From Areca catechu (Eukaryota; Streptophyta; Magnoliopsida; Arecales; Arecaceae), in assembly GCA_021397845.1 (NCBI GenBank), contig CM038043.1:124519013-124583012 (forward strand): a stretch of DNA of 64,000 bases, in the 5' to 3' direction. Positions 12,576-24,567 of this stretch are shown piece by piece. Below the pieces are notes generated by a model, which saw only the letters and a list, made by a program, of their open reading frames with translations, made no database searches and was not told the origin of the DNA. The stretch's first letter is position 1. Each line of letters opens with the position of its first letter. The position numbers and the translations under genes were made by a program.

Positions 12576-12587
12576 TGGTATCAGAAA
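12576..12587 (+). other. Copia primer-binding site after LTR2
   Basis: TGGTATCAGAAA starts two bases after the CA end of LTR2. Its first nine bases match the initiator tRNA-Met primer site TGGTATCAGAGC. It shows that LTR2 was once a 5' LTR as well as the 3' LTR of B. Confidence 0.75.
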
Positions 12588-13120
12588 CCATAGATGACCA
12601 TTTAAGACCATTGGGGATGAAAAACTAGCCGTTTGAAGTAAGTTGGAATCAATTCTGCACTTCTGAAAAACTAATCGCTACACCAAGTGTCGACACTTGA
12701 ATTTCCTGAGTTTTCTTCATGAGTCCACCTCTTGAGTCGACACTTCACCATGAGTCGATCTCTCGAGTCGACACTTAGGTTAGCTCAAGGCAAAAGTTCT
12801 GGTTTGACACTGTTCTGTATTTTTCTTGTTCTCGACCTTGAGTCGACACTTGAACTTCTTCATGAGTCGCCACTTGCTTGTGCCAGTACTGAAACTTCTC
12901 CAAAATTGATTTTTAGCCTCTTCAAGTTTTTCATATTAATTCCAAAGACCATATACTTGATTTTTCATTAATTTAAGAACTTTCTTCAACTAAAAACATG
13001 TATTTCTTCATTCAACATGGATGAGTACTAAGATCTTATAAACACACTTAAAAATATAATTAGTACTCATATATACTTAAACATTTTGTCAATTATCAAA
13101 ATCAAGATCAGAGTCAACAA
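12588..13120 (+). other. Copia leader fragment with GAGTCGACACTT repeats
   Basis: Untranslated sequence after the PBS. It contains a 16-bp perfect palindrome CAAGTGTCGACACTTG (12684-12699) and several GAGTCGACACTT or variant copies down to about 12880. The rest is AT-rich. It ends in a phrase with TATCAAAATCA and GTCAAC that resembles positions 195-230 of the A leader. No gag or pol of this third unit is present. Confidence 0.5.
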
Positions 13121-13650
13121 TGGCTTTCGAGAGAGATGAGGGTTCTCAGTTCTGTTTTACCTCTCCTCCCTCTTTTTCTTCGTTGGCTTGCTTACCATGG
13201 CCTTTGGCTTGGCTTTGCTTACCTAAAGGGTCCCTAGGGAACAAGTTATAGGCATGTACCTAATACCTAAAGGTAAGAAAAAGCATGGTATGAGCTATAG
13301 GGGAGAAGCATCAGGCATGTCTTGATGTATGCGGGCACAACATGGTAGGGGTCATATCATAGTTGGTGGAGTAGACAAGGGTGACCGACATGGCATGTCC
13401 CTACGAAGAAATGCTCTTCATGTAGCGAGCATTAATGGTAGCCGATCCTAGAGCACGCACCATTAGAGTGGATGGGGGTGAACCTAGCAATGGCTAGCAT
13501 CTTGTTAGGGGGTGATTGAGCATGCAATTTGATGTCTAGTTGCAAGGTGCTGAAGGGTGGCCAAGTCATCCAAGTTGGTTGATTTATGCTCAGCATTGGT
13601 TGGAGCCTTGATGCCATCTTAGACCAACCAAATCCAATTGTATCAAATAC
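13121..13650. other. Unassigned DNA left of Gypsy E
   Basis: I see no gene or known repeat here. The stretch continues on the other side of E (23978-24050), as shown by the E target-site duplication, so it is the older insertion target. The one minus-strand ORF (13432-13653) has no recognisable motif. Confidence 0.4.
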
Positions 13651-13655
13651 CATTA

Positions 13656-14861
13656 TGATGCGGGATGAAAATGGGTTTTAAAACTAAAGAACTTATAAGT
13701 CTAAAGAGAACGATGAATCTACCATATATCAGCAAGTTTCATTCGTAAGAGAGAAAATAAGCTTAATAAAATAGACTACTAGAAAGTGGTTAGCCGCAGT
13801 GGAGGTTCATTCATTCAAAAGTAAATGGATCTAATGGCTAAGAAACCATTCTAATTAGGATAATTACTTTCAAGAAATTAGACCTAAGAATTTAGGAGGG
13901 GATTATCTTACCAACAATGAAATCTCAACTTTATAGGTGTTTCAAACTTTAACACTCAAAGTACTAGTGGCTGGATGAGAAGACTACCACTCCCTTGATT
14001 AAAGACACCTAACGCAATTGATTCCAAGGCAAGGTAGACTCCATCTTCAACTCGTGACCATGGAGGGATTCCTGTAATAGAGAACATCAGTGGGCATGGA
14101 AAGGAAGAGAAGAGAGGAAAATGATTGAAGAAGGGGAAGAGAAGGGTTGTTGGGAATTTCTTGGAGCTTGGATGAACCGATTGGGCCTCGCACCCTCTCC
14201 CTCATGGAGTGATAATGCAACAAGGCAATGGAAGAGAAGAAAGACTTTTTTTTTCATTCATTCAATGGCTTGATTACAAGAGAGTTAGGGGGTATTTATT
14301 AACTTCCCAAGCCCTTTCAAATTCGAATCATATGCATGAAAAGTGGAGTGATAAGTGGGACGTCCCACCTTGAATTTAAATTTGAATTCTTTATGCTTTG
14401 GGCGCAAAAATGAATGATGTGGCGTAGGAGTAAGGTGGCATTCCATCTTAATGTGGAGGGTGAGGTGGCATTCAATCTTGGCGTGGAGGTTGAGATGGTT
14501 TGCTCCATCCAATCTTGATGCTTCTTTACTTGGGTTCAAGCTTCATTCCATGCTTTCATCCAATGGTCTTGATCTTGCCTTGACTAATTTGAACCCAACT
14601 TGACCAATTACAAAACTAAAACTAAATTAAACCCAACTTGCCTCTTATGACTAATTATAGGACTTTTGCTAAAATTAAAATTGACTTGACTCTTATTACA
14701 GGACTCATGTTGAAATTCTTAAGCTGAAATTAACTTGACCCTACAGGACTTAGCTAAAATTAAAAGTTGAAACTAAAATGACTTATTCACTGGTAATCCA
14801 TAAGAAGCCTGGATTGATTGGGTTTGATTGAAGTCTCTTTCGAATTTTGGTGCCCGCACCA
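13656..14861 (-). repeat. Left (3') LTR of chromovirus E
   Basis: 1206 bp, beginning TGATGCGGGATG and ending GTGCCCGCACCA. Directly to its right lies ATTCTCCCGGGATGGGAAG, which on the minus strand is the purine-rich tract before the LTR. It contains two 30-bp minisatellite units (14431-14490), whereas the right LTR has three. ORFs on either strand here are by-products of the LTR sequence. Confidence 0.9.
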
Positions 14862-17800
14862 ATTCTCCCGGGATGGGAAGGACTCGACCTTGTCGAGTAT
14901 GGGTCAACTTGACTTTGGTAGTATTTTAGTAAGTCTGGGTTAATCCTTTGTAGATCGTCTTGAGTGATCCACGAGTCTTCAGATTTTGGTCGACTTTGCC
15001 AAAGAACCAAATAGCATGATTCCTTTGTTTCGAATAGTAATAGCCAAATCATACAGAATACTCTCAATCCTATCTCGAAGTTCTGGTAATGTGGCTAGTA
15101 GACACTCAGGGGTAGGTTCACTCTCAAAAATGGGATCAGGTCCAAAAGGCTTCCTAGGTATCGTTGCTGGTTCCTTATACTCTACTAGGTCTGAGATATT
15201 GAAAGTTGAACAAATACCAAAATCAGATGGTAACTCAAGCACATAGGCATTAGGTTAAATTTTCTTTATTATTTTGAACGGACCTGCATCGCGGGCATGT
15301 AAGTTTTTCATGGTTCCGGGTAGGAACCGTTAGGTCTAAACCTAATCATCACATAATCTCCTTCAATAAACTCTTTGACTCTCTTACGAAAATTAGCCAT
15401 ATGCTTGTAAGTTTCATTGCTTAAGTTAATTTCTTACTGATCTCTTCATGCAAATCTCTAACATGATATGCATATGACTCTACAGATTCAAAAACTCATG
15501 AATGTATGGGTAAAGGGATAAGGTCTATGGGATTTTTTGGTTTGTATCCATGGACAATCTCAAATGGACTTTTTCCAGTGGACCTATTGACTGAGCTATT
15601 GTAGACAAATTCAGCACGTGGTAGTTGGTAGAAAACTTCAATTTGGTTCCTAACATGTGCCACAAGGTTTTCCAAAAATAGCTAGTGAATCGGACATCCT
15701 TATTAGACACAATGATTTTGGGCAAACCATGTAACCTAACCACTTCATTTAGGAATAGCTTAGCTACTTTTAAAGCATCAAAAGTTTGGAAACAAGGTAA
15801 GAAGTGTGCCATCTTGGAAAAGCGATCGACCACAACATAGATAGAGTCATATCTTCATATGGTCTTTGTTAACCCTAACATAAAATCTATACTAAGGTCT
15901 TGCCATGGACAATCAGGTACTGGCAAAGGGGTGTATAGGCCAGTGTTTTGTTTTAGCTATTTGGCAACAGCACAGGCTCGACACTGGGCCACTACTTGGG
16001 CCATATTTCACTTGAGGCTAGGCCAAAAAGAACTGGTCTTCAACTACTAGAATGGTTTTGTTCCTACCAAAATGGCCAACTAAACTCCCAGCATTGATTT
16101 ACCAAATTAAGAATTCTCGGATGGAAGTTCGAGAGATGCACAACCTATTTCCTTTGAAAAGGAATCCATCATGAAAGGTATAGTTACTATACAAACTAGA
16201 TGGTCCTTGGCGAGCAAATTGAAAAATTTTGCTAAAGTCAAGACAATTTTCATATTCTTCTTTCAACTTTCAAATCCTATGACTTCGGTGCTTATAGAGG
16301 TCAAGAGCATGGAACGACGATTAAGCACATCGACAACTCGATTTTTAGTGCCATCACGGTGTTTCAAAATAAAGGTATAAGCCTGGATATAATCTACCCA
16401 CTTTCCATGCCTAGGGTTCAACTTTTTCTGAGAATTAAGGAATCGGGGCACCTCATGGTCTGAATATAAAACGAACTCCTACCGTAGATAGTATCTCCAA
16501 TACCTTAAGGCTTAAACTATCGCATATAATTCTTTATCATAAGTTGAATATATTAACTTCATTTTATTTAGTTTTTTGCTAAAAAAGCCTACAAATTCTC
16601 CTAACTCAAGACTCATCCAATTCCAACTCTAGAGGCATCACAAGTAACCTCAAAAACCTTTGAAAAGTCAGGTAGCCTCAAATTTGGTGCTTGAGTCATT
16701 TTCTCTTTGATCTCAATGAAGGTTCTATTGGCATTCTTAGTCCATTTAAAAGTCTCCTTCCTAATACAGACAGTGATAGGTGCAACAATCATACTAAAAC
16801 CTCAAATGAATCTCCTATAGAAGGTGGCAAGGCCATAGAAGCTACGTACATCATGTATGCTTTTAGGTACAGGATACTCAACTATGGACTTAATCTTTTT
16901 TGGGTCGGTAGACACTCCTTCTGGGGTAACGACAATACCTAGAAAAATGACTCTAAGGGTCAGAAAACTACATTTCTTAAGATTGGCATCGAGGCTATCC
17001 TTTCTAAGAGCTTGGCATACTTGTTGAAGATGGCTCAGGTGGTCTTCCTTAGTCCTACTGTAGATTAGGATATCATCAAAATAAACTATGACAAACTTTT
17101 CGATGAACAATCTTAGGACTTGGATCATGATCCTCATAAAAGTACTAGAGGCATTAGAAAGGCCAAAAGGCATCACTATCCATTTGTAAAGGCCATTCTT
17201 AGTCTTGAAAGCTATCTTCCACTCATTCCCAACCTAATTCTAACTTGGTGATAGCCACTCTTAAAGTCAATCTTAGAGAAAATAGTGGCTCCAGCCATCA
17301 TGTCTAACATATCATTAAGATAGGGAATAGGGAAATGATACTTGACCGTTATCTTATTGATGGCATGACTATTTACACACATTCTCTAAGTGCCATCCTT
17401 TTTAGGGTCAAAAGGGTAGGTACCGTATAAGGGCTCAAGCTTTTCCTAATGAATCCCTTTTAGAGGAGATCTCCAACTTGCTTTTGTAACTCTGAGTGTT
17501 CAGTGGGATTCATCCTATAATGTGGAAGGTTTGGTAAGGTAGCTCCTGAGACTAAGTCTATGGTATGTTGAATGTCCCTTAATGGTGGGAGGTGATCAGG
17601 AAGATCTTCTGGAAACACATCTTGAAAATCCTTCAAAAACTATACTATTTCCTGGGTTGCTCCTTCTAGGATTGATCCTGGACTTCCTTGGTGGACAATA
17701 TCCAAACTGGTGAACCCTAATTAATCTCTCGTTCTAAATCTTTAGCACTGATCAAATTTAATTCTTGTTTCTTTTCCTTCAATTACTAGACCCTCTTTTA

Positions 17801-18150
17801 GTGTTATCCTTAGGTGGTGTCGAGTTTATGACAATTTTCTTTCCATGGTGGTTAAAGGAACAGGAGTTGGAATGATCGTATAGGATAGTATCAGATTATT
17901 CAACCAAGGTGTCGGCCTAGAATAATACTACTAACCCCTATAGGAAGAATGTCAAACCAAACTTTTGCTTGATAAGAATGGATTTGGACTGTAACTTGGC
18001 ATCTTAACTTAATAGGAATGGAGGTTGAATCAATCCAAGATACCTTATAGGGTTGGGATAGAGAATAATAGGCAAACCTAAATTTTTGACAGCATTAGTA
18101 GAAATGGCATTAACATAGCTCCCATTATCTACGTTAATTATGCAAACCTT
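14862..18150 (-). pseudogene. Chromovirus E pol: protease, RT, RNase H, integrase, chromodomain (broken)
   Basis: Minus-strand pol, read from high to low coordinates. Protease-like VDNGSYVNAIS segment is near 18145-18090. RT covers about 17520-16830 with FSKIDFKSGYHQ, MPFGLSNA and the catalytic YFDD (17083-17072). RNase H ends with LNPRHGKWVDYIQAYTF and DVLNRR (about 16430-16300). Integrase has a degraded zinc domain (16170-15950), the VVDRFSKMAHF core (15840-15525) and a GPY/F-type tail ending NISDLVEYKEP (about 15180). The chromodomain YLVLWQSRPKSEDSWIT lies near 15010-14960, reached by a frameshift. Stops and frameshifts occur throughout. It would copy and integrate the element if intact, but is not functional. 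Confidence 0.88.
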
Positions 18151-18180
18151 CTCCCCTAATTTGACAAAAGTTTGTAGGAT

Positions 18181-18380
18181 GTTGGTCCTACGCCAATCTT
18201 TATGTTCCTAAGTTTGAGTCAGAATACATCTAACGACTCCCATTAGCTCAAATGAATCTATAGTTTCTCATCTCCCTCATACTCATCTACTAAGTTTGAT
18301 CCTGCTTCGTACACTTCTTCTTCGAATTCTTCATTGGGTTTAGGAGCTCCTTCCTTTAATTCTCCTATGTGTAGGGCTCG
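18181..18380 (-). pseudogene. Chromovirus E acidic linker between gag and protease
   Basis: A minus-strand acidic stretch, with EEFEEEVYEAGSNLVDEYE at about 18340-18284. Element H carries EEVYEAGSNLMDEYD at the equivalent place, so the peptide is conserved within this chromovirus group. Function is unknown. It joins gag to protease and ends at the insertion point of the solo Copia LTR. Confidence 0.6.
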
Positions 18381-20724
18381 TGTTGGGAATTGTGTCCCAA
18401 AGCCAATCGCCTGGAATATAGGCGGTTGAGCTCAGTATTGTATTCTTTTTATGAATTAATAAAATATTATTTTTGGCAGCTCATCACATATTGTATTTCC
18501 CTGAAATGAGCTCTTTCCATGTGATGAAATCCTTAGGACTACACTGACTTCGATACAGAGAGGATGGATCGAGTGGTCCTTAAACCCTGTTCACAACCAA
18601 AGGATATATTGTACTGGACGGCAATATATCAAGTATAGGTTGTTGTAGTTCACATCGTTTGGTTGTCCTCTTGACCAAATGAGTGTGGTGACACTGATGT
18701 GATCTGCAAGTGGGATATGTGATATCTCATTGAACGTGACTCCGTGCAGCCCCTTTCTGCCAAAGGAAACTCACGATTGGATATGGGTATATGTGTCCCT
18801 CTGACCTGAGGTCATCACGGTAGCTTGCAAGTAACTCCCTGTGCTTTGGTGCCGGACTACCCGGATTTTTAATCCGGTGATGGAAGGTTTCTGGATATAG
18901 GCAAGTACTTGTGGAGCAGTGATGAACCAAGATGGAATTGACCTGTCCAAATAGTTTGGATTGAATGTCTCGTAGTATCTCAATTTAGCAAATCCTCAGC
19001 CGGGGTAGCCCTAGTGAAGAGTCACTGGGCTTGCGAGGTTGAGACACGTAGTGGACTGACTCTGTCTGGGTTGGCAGCCCAATCATAGTCGTCCTGAGCA
19101 TTAAAGGTCAAAGGGATGAATTATACGGTAACCATATGCCAGAGGTTCGATAGTTTGCTCCTGCATCTTCGACCTATCCGGACGCCGGGACCCATTGCTA
19201 GATGGTTTCCTGTGCTGGTACTAGAATTGTTCTAGTGCTACCGTTTAGGTTCGAACCTATGAGGTCACACGCCACAGAGGATTACTCTCTGATCCGGATA
19301 CCGATTATGATTGGGAATCATCTGGATTTTATGGTCATGATATTTTTTTGAGCACACTTTTCCCCATCTTGCCCTTGTCTGTGTCAACCAGAAATTATTT
19401 TGGGCTGACCAGCACTGCACCAGGATTTTTCTAAATCAGTTTTGAACTGATTCGGAGTTCATTTCGGCCTCCAATTGGTTATGAACCAATTTTTCCCTTG
19501 AACCAACTTTTGAACCGGTTCAATTAGATTGAACCACTTGGTTTAAATGGTTTTGGACCGGTTTTTATTGGATCGGTGGTTTTTCCTCTCACTTGGACCG
19601 TTTACACGGTAAAATTGCTGGGAGAAAAATTTCTTGCGACAAGAAGGCCAAACGACCGAATGTTTGACGCTGGGCTGGCGTCTCTTCTCCTCTCTCCACC
19701 GGCCTGGTTTAATCCCGTTTAATGGCTGTTAAATGGGTGTTTGGCAGCTGGCATCGTTTGCTTTTCCCTGCCTCTCCCTCTCCCTCATCCCTGCTGCCTT
19801 TAAATTCCAGCAGTCCCCTGTTTCAGCCGAAGGTTTTTCATCACTGTGCAACAGCCAGCAAATAGTTTTTTGAGTGCTGTTCTTTGGGAGCTTCATTCAA
19901 AGCTGATCTCTTCTTCCATCGAGTGATCTTGGGGTTGGGTTTTGGAGAGTGTGAAGGACTGTTACAAGGGCCATTTCACCCCTTTTGTAGTGCTCAAAAT
20001 CTGATCTGCAGCAAAGAAAAAATTGCTGCAACTTACCGTGACCATTGCTCCTTCTAGCGGATAGCACCACTCGTGGAGAAGGATCGGTGAACCCCGGGCG
20101 TGTCTCCCCTCTAGAGGGAGTATACCTTTACTCCTGGGAGAAAGAGGGTCGAGCCGGATTCGTTGCTACAGCTCCAAATGCAAGGAAGAAGGCTGCTATT
20201 TTTCTACAGCAGAATTTTTCTGGCAGCAACTTGGGTGATTTTGTACACCCTATACATTGTGTTTTTCTTGCAGATTTCAATTGGAAATCGAAGAAGACCA
20301 TTCTCCCTTGCCCTGCTTCGATTCGGGAGGAAAAGGAGCTCCGGACATCGCCGTTTGGTCGCTGTTTTGAAGAGCAAAAACAGAGCTCCCAAACGTCCAA
20401 AGGAGGAAGACAACAGGAATAAAGTTATTCCTGTTATCCCAGCTATTCCAGCAGTTATTCCAGAGTTATTCCAGGTGAATAAAGGTATGAAAAATTTTAT
20501 TTTATCATGCATAAATAAATGTATTTATTTGTATATTTTACAAATATTATATGCTTTGTTACATGCCTATTTTAATACATGCAACTTGAATAGATTAGAT
20601 TTCTGGGCGGAGCATTTTCCGCTGCATGATTTTTAAAAATTATTTTAAAATCCATTATGCTCCCGTAACTGTTTGCATGCCTAGCGTAGGATCTTGTCAA
20701 ACCACCTGCACCCAGTTTCAATCA
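18381..20724 (+). repeat. Solo Copia LTR inside chromovirus E
   Basis: A 2344-bp LTR of the A/B Copia family or a close relative, from TGTTGGGAATTGTG to CAGTTTCAATCA. It is flanked by a perfect 5-bp duplication, GCTCG (18376-18380 and 20725-20729). It has no PBS, internal region or second LTR, so it is the usual product of recombination between the two LTRs of one insertion. The first 900 bp or so aligns with LTR1 and LTR2; the U3/R part is diverged, with TTTAAATT instead of the TATA box near 19800. The ORFs at 20045-20636 lie within it and show no known domain. Confidence 0.95.
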
Positions 20725-20729
20725 GCTCG

Positions 20730-21695
20730 GGTAGGGCACTGCTAGCATAGTGGCTAACTTTATGATACCTAAAGCAATGCACATTTTGGTGATTATCCCT
20801 TTGAACTTCAGGGGCCTTACCCCTGTCATCCTTGCGACCTAATGGGATAGTAGGAGTGGGTTGGGTTGAAGGAACTTGACTAGAACTTGGCTTATATCTA
20901 GGGATACTAATCCTATTGGGTTTAGGTCGACGGATTATGGGTCCCCTCTAAAATCTTTCATAGTCCCTAGCGACTTGATAAGCTTGTTCTAGGTCATGGA
21001 CTTCTCTCAGGAATAGTTCTCTCTGAATTTCCTCATGAAGGCCTACTCGAAACCTAGATAGGGTGATAGCCTCCGACTCAACCACGCTACATCTCATGAC
21101 AAATTCGTCAAACCTAGCAATGTACTTGGATACGGTTCTGTTACCTTGGCTCAATCTCTGCCATTGATCTAAAAGCCTCTATTCATAGGACAAGGGTAAG
21201 TACTTCTCCCTAAGTTTGATCTTCATGGCCCTCCATGTGACTATGGTTATGTCTCCTCTTTGACGACAAATACGCTCAACATTTCTCCAATACAACCTAG
21301 CTTGTCGACTAGCCTAAGTTTAGCGAATTTGAACTTTCTCTTTTTTGACATCTCATACCACTCAAAGTATTGATCCATGTCACTCTCCCAATCAACGTAT
21401 ACCTTAGGGTCTAGATTTTCATCAAAAGTGGCTGTATTGAGATGTATTTCCTAAGGACTCTTTCCTCCAAATCAGCAAAATCTTAGTGTGGGCATCTAGG
21501 GTTATGTTCAGGGGTGGGATCATGGCAATGGGTTCTTGGGCCAAGGGAAGTTGGTCTAGGTGATTCAGGTTCAGTATGGGTCATACGGGTCTTTTCAAGG
21601 GTCCCGATTCGCTCCTCCATTTGGTCAAACCTATTGTTTAGTTATCTGAATTGCTCAGTCATGGTTCTCATCAAAGTTTCAAGATTGGGGTCCAT
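20730..21695 (-). pseudogene. Chromovirus E gag (broken)
   Basis: Minus-strand Gypsy gag. It starts at the ATG at 21695-21693 (MDPNLETLMRTM), has a coiled-coil-like LNN-FDQMEERI segment, then the retrotransposon gag core. The core includes ISRFDEF/IARFDEF-like and HEEIQRELFLREV-type segments at about 21150-20950. A CCHC knuckle near 20790-20745 has lost ligands: the second Cys reads Tyr and the last Cys reads Ser. Several stops and frame changes interrupt it. F and H have the same start and N-terminal region, so they belong to the same group. Confidence 0.82.
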
Positions 21696-22774
21696 GGTAA
21701 GACTTGGTTGAGTTTGGGAATGTTGGCATAGGGTTCCTGATCTAGTGGTCATGCAATACAAAACCTAGTCTCTAGGGCTTCTAGACCTTGAAGTTCAAGG
21801 TAGCATGAATTGCCAAAGCACCATCAAGATTGCAGTCACCCTTTCAATTGGCCAGGTAAGAGATGGGATTGTGGGAAGCTCCCCTCGCTTTCACGAGGTC
21901 CTAATTAAAAATCACAGATCAACTTAAGGCATTTGCCGTTAGACCCCTAGACTTAGACACCAATATCTAAGAGTAAATACATAATTAACCAATACTAAGT
22001 CTCAACATGAAACATGAACTTGACTTGTTGATGTCCCTAATTTAGGTTCTTACTCAGTTTTAGATTAGGCTTGGGTTAATGCAATATGGGGTTGGTTGTT
22101 TTCGGGCTAAGGAAAAGTGATGAAATCCTCCCCTTATTTTATGATAGGATTGCCCTTAAGTGTTTTAGAATGAAAGCACAATCAAGAATCTAACTAATCA
22201 ATAGAATGTAAAGACTAAGATAGACATTCATTTCAAAATTTAAATTTCTAAATTTGAAATTTGAAATTTAAATTTTTAAATTTCAAATTTCAAATTTCAA
22301 ATTTTGAATTTTAAAATTATGGTTAGGAGAATTCAAATTTGAATTGTATAAAAAATTTAGAACCTAGGTTGTGCTAGAGGAGAAAATATACAATGTAGCA
22401 TTCATTAATTCCAATCATGCAAGCATGCACTTAGCACAATGGACCCTCCAATCTTGGGATCTTATGTCCGGCCTTGGCTCATTACTCCCATGGGTCATAA
22501 GTATACTTTCGTGTACTCACTCAGGAGGCGTGATTCCTTCGATTAGAGAGTAAACTAAGAAAACAAATAATTTTTTTTTCTAAAAATTCAAATATGAAAT
22601 CTATGGAAAAAGATTCCAAGTCTGGCTTGATCTGGAAAGGTTACTTAGGAAATGCATTTTAAACTAAGATCCAAAAAGCTATGAGATGAGATTTCAAGTA
22701 TGGTCCTTAGATGATGCAGAAATTTTTAGTAACTGGAATATCTTGTCCTAATTAACCTAGCTTTGATACCGAAA
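21696..22774 (-). other. Leader and PBS of chromovirus E
   Basis: About 1.08 kb of untranslated leader with no coding signal. It contains a run of alternating AAATTT/AAATTTGAAATTT blocks at about 22230-22345, and related AT-rich runs occur in the leaders of F and H. The PBS, on the minus strand at 22771-22760, reads CGGTATCAAAGC. That is a two-base variant of the initiator tRNA-Met site, separated from the LTR by AAA. Confidence 0.65.
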
Positions 22775-23972
22775 TGATGTGGGATGAAAATGGGTTTTAA
22801 AACTAAAGAACTTATAAGTCTAAAGAGAATAATGAGTCTACCACATATCAGCAAGTTTCATTCATAAGAGAGCAAGTGAGCTTAATAAAATAGACTACTA
22901 GAAAGTTATTACCCATAGTGGAGGTTCATTTATTCGAAAGTAAATGGATCTAATGGCTGAGAAACCATTTTTATTAGGATAATTACCTTCAAGAAATTAG
23001 ATCTAAAAATTTAGGAGGGGATTATCTTACCAACAATGAAATCTCAACTTTGTAGGTCGCTCAAACTTCAACACTCAAAAGACTAGTGGCTGGATGAGAA
23101 GACTACCACTCCCTTGATTGAAGACACCTAATGCAGTTGATTCCAAGGCAAGGTAGACTCCATCCTCAACTCATGGCCATGGAGGGATTCCTGTAATAGA
23201 GAACATCAGCGGGCATAGAAGGAAAGAGAAGAGAGGAAAATGATTGAAGAAGGGGAAGAGAAGGGTTATTGGTGATTTCTTGGAGCTTAGATGAACCGGT
23301 TGGGCCTCACACCCTCTCCCTCATGGAGTGACAATTCAACAAGGAAATGGAAGAGAATAAAGAGTTTTTTTACATTCATTCAATGGCTTGATTACAAGAG
23401 GGTTAGGGGGTATTTATTAACTTTCCAAGTCCTTTGAAATTCAAATTACATGCATGAAAAGTGGAGTGATAAGTGGGATATCCCAACTTGAATTCAAATT
23501 CGAATTCTTTATGCTTTGGGTGCAAAAATGGAGCTGATGTGGCATAGGAGTAAGGTGGCATTCCATCTTAGCATGGAGGGTGAGGTGGCATTCTATCTTG
23601 GCATGGAGATTGAGGTGGCATTCCATCTTGGCATGGAGGTTGAAGTTGTTTGCTCCATCCAATCTTGATACTTCTTTACTTGGGTTCAAGCTTCATTCCA
23701 TGCTTTCATCCAATGGTCTTGATCTTGCCTTGACTAATTTGAACCCCACTTGCCTCTTATGACTAATTATAGGACTTTTGCTAAAATTAAAATTGACTTT
23801 ACTCTAATTACAGGACTCATGTTGAAATTCTTAAGCTAAAATTAACTGACCCTACAGGACTCAGCTGAAATTAAAAGTTGAAACTGAAATGGCTTATTCA
23901 CTGGTAATCCCCAAGGAGCATGGATTGATTGGATTTGATTGAAGTCTCTTTCAAATTCTGGTTCCCGCACCA
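22775..23972 (-). repeat. Right (5') LTR of chromovirus E
   Basis: 1198 bp, TGATGTGGGATG to TTCCCGCACCA, matching the left LTR throughout. It contains three 30-bp units at 23551-23640 (left LTR has two). The minus-strand promoter area has AATAAATA where relatives have TATAAATA. Confidence 0.9.
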
Positions 23973-23977
23973 CATTG

Positions 23978-24050
23978 CCTATAGTGCATTAAGCTCAAGT
24001 TGGTCCAAGATGGCATTGAAGGTAAATGACATCCAAAGTACTAGTGTATT
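23978..24050. other. Target DNA between elements E and F
   Basis: 73 bp that continue the sequence interrupted by E. They are followed by the left LTR of F. No feature is visible in it. Confidence 0.5.
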
Positions 24051-24567
24051 TGATGCAGGATGCTAGATGGAGTTTTCAACTTAGAAACTTAGCAAACTAA
24101 ATTGAATAATGACTCTTCACATATCAACAAAATGCATGCATAAGAAGGAGCAATAAATCTAATGAAAGATACTACTAGATGAAAGTTATATTATCCATAA
24201 TGTAGTTTCCATTCAATCAAAAGTAGAAATGACCTATTGGTTGAGAAACCATTCTAACTAGAACATGTACCTTCAAATAATCAAATCTAAGAGTCTAGGA
24301 AGGGTTCACTTACCAACAACGAGCTCTCACACTTAGTTTAATTTCAGCACTCCAAGGATTGACAGTTGGACTTGAAGACTATTACTCCTTGGATGGATGA
24401 CTCATAACGTAGATGGTTCCGAAGCAAAGGAAACCTTATCTTTAGCTTGAGATCATGGAGGATCCTGCAATGGAGGGCATTAATGGGCATAGAAGGATGA
24501 GAGAAAAGGAAAGTAGAGATTTAGAAGGAGGAAAAGGAAATGATTGTTGGCATCTTGGTGGGATAGG

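Larger units (their letters stand above)
13656..23972 (-). mobile_element. Ty3/Gypsy chromovirus E (near full length, - strand)
   Basis: A complete Gypsy element read on the minus strand. Right LTR (5'), degraded PBS, AT-rich leader, gag, acidic linker, protease, RT, RNase H, integrase with chromodomain, polypurine tract and left LTR (3') follow in order. LTR ends are TGATGCGGG...CCGCACCA. Flanking bases CATTA (13651-13655) and CATTG (23973-23977) look like a 5-bp target-site duplication with one change. The YLVLW...SEDSWIT chromodomain after integrase places it among chromoviruses. Length is about 10.3 kb, of which 2.35 kb is a solo Copia LTR inserted between linker and gag knuckle. All genes are broken. 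Confidence 0.92.

Noticed and set aside
12660..12900. GAGTCGACACTT repeats as a possible CRISPR-like array
   Set aside because: Spacing is irregular, copies are variable, there are no cas genes, and the setting is a plant retroelement leader.
20045..20636. Overlapping ORFs of 90-157 codons on both strands near 20.0-20.6 kb
   Set aside because: They lie entirely inside the solo Copia LTR and have no domain. Overlap on both strands points to chance openness.
23441..23689. Minus-strand ORF with repeated LHAKMECHL units, like a repeat protein
   Set aside because: It is a read-through of the 30-bp minisatellite inside the E LTR; the other LTR has a different unit count and other stops.
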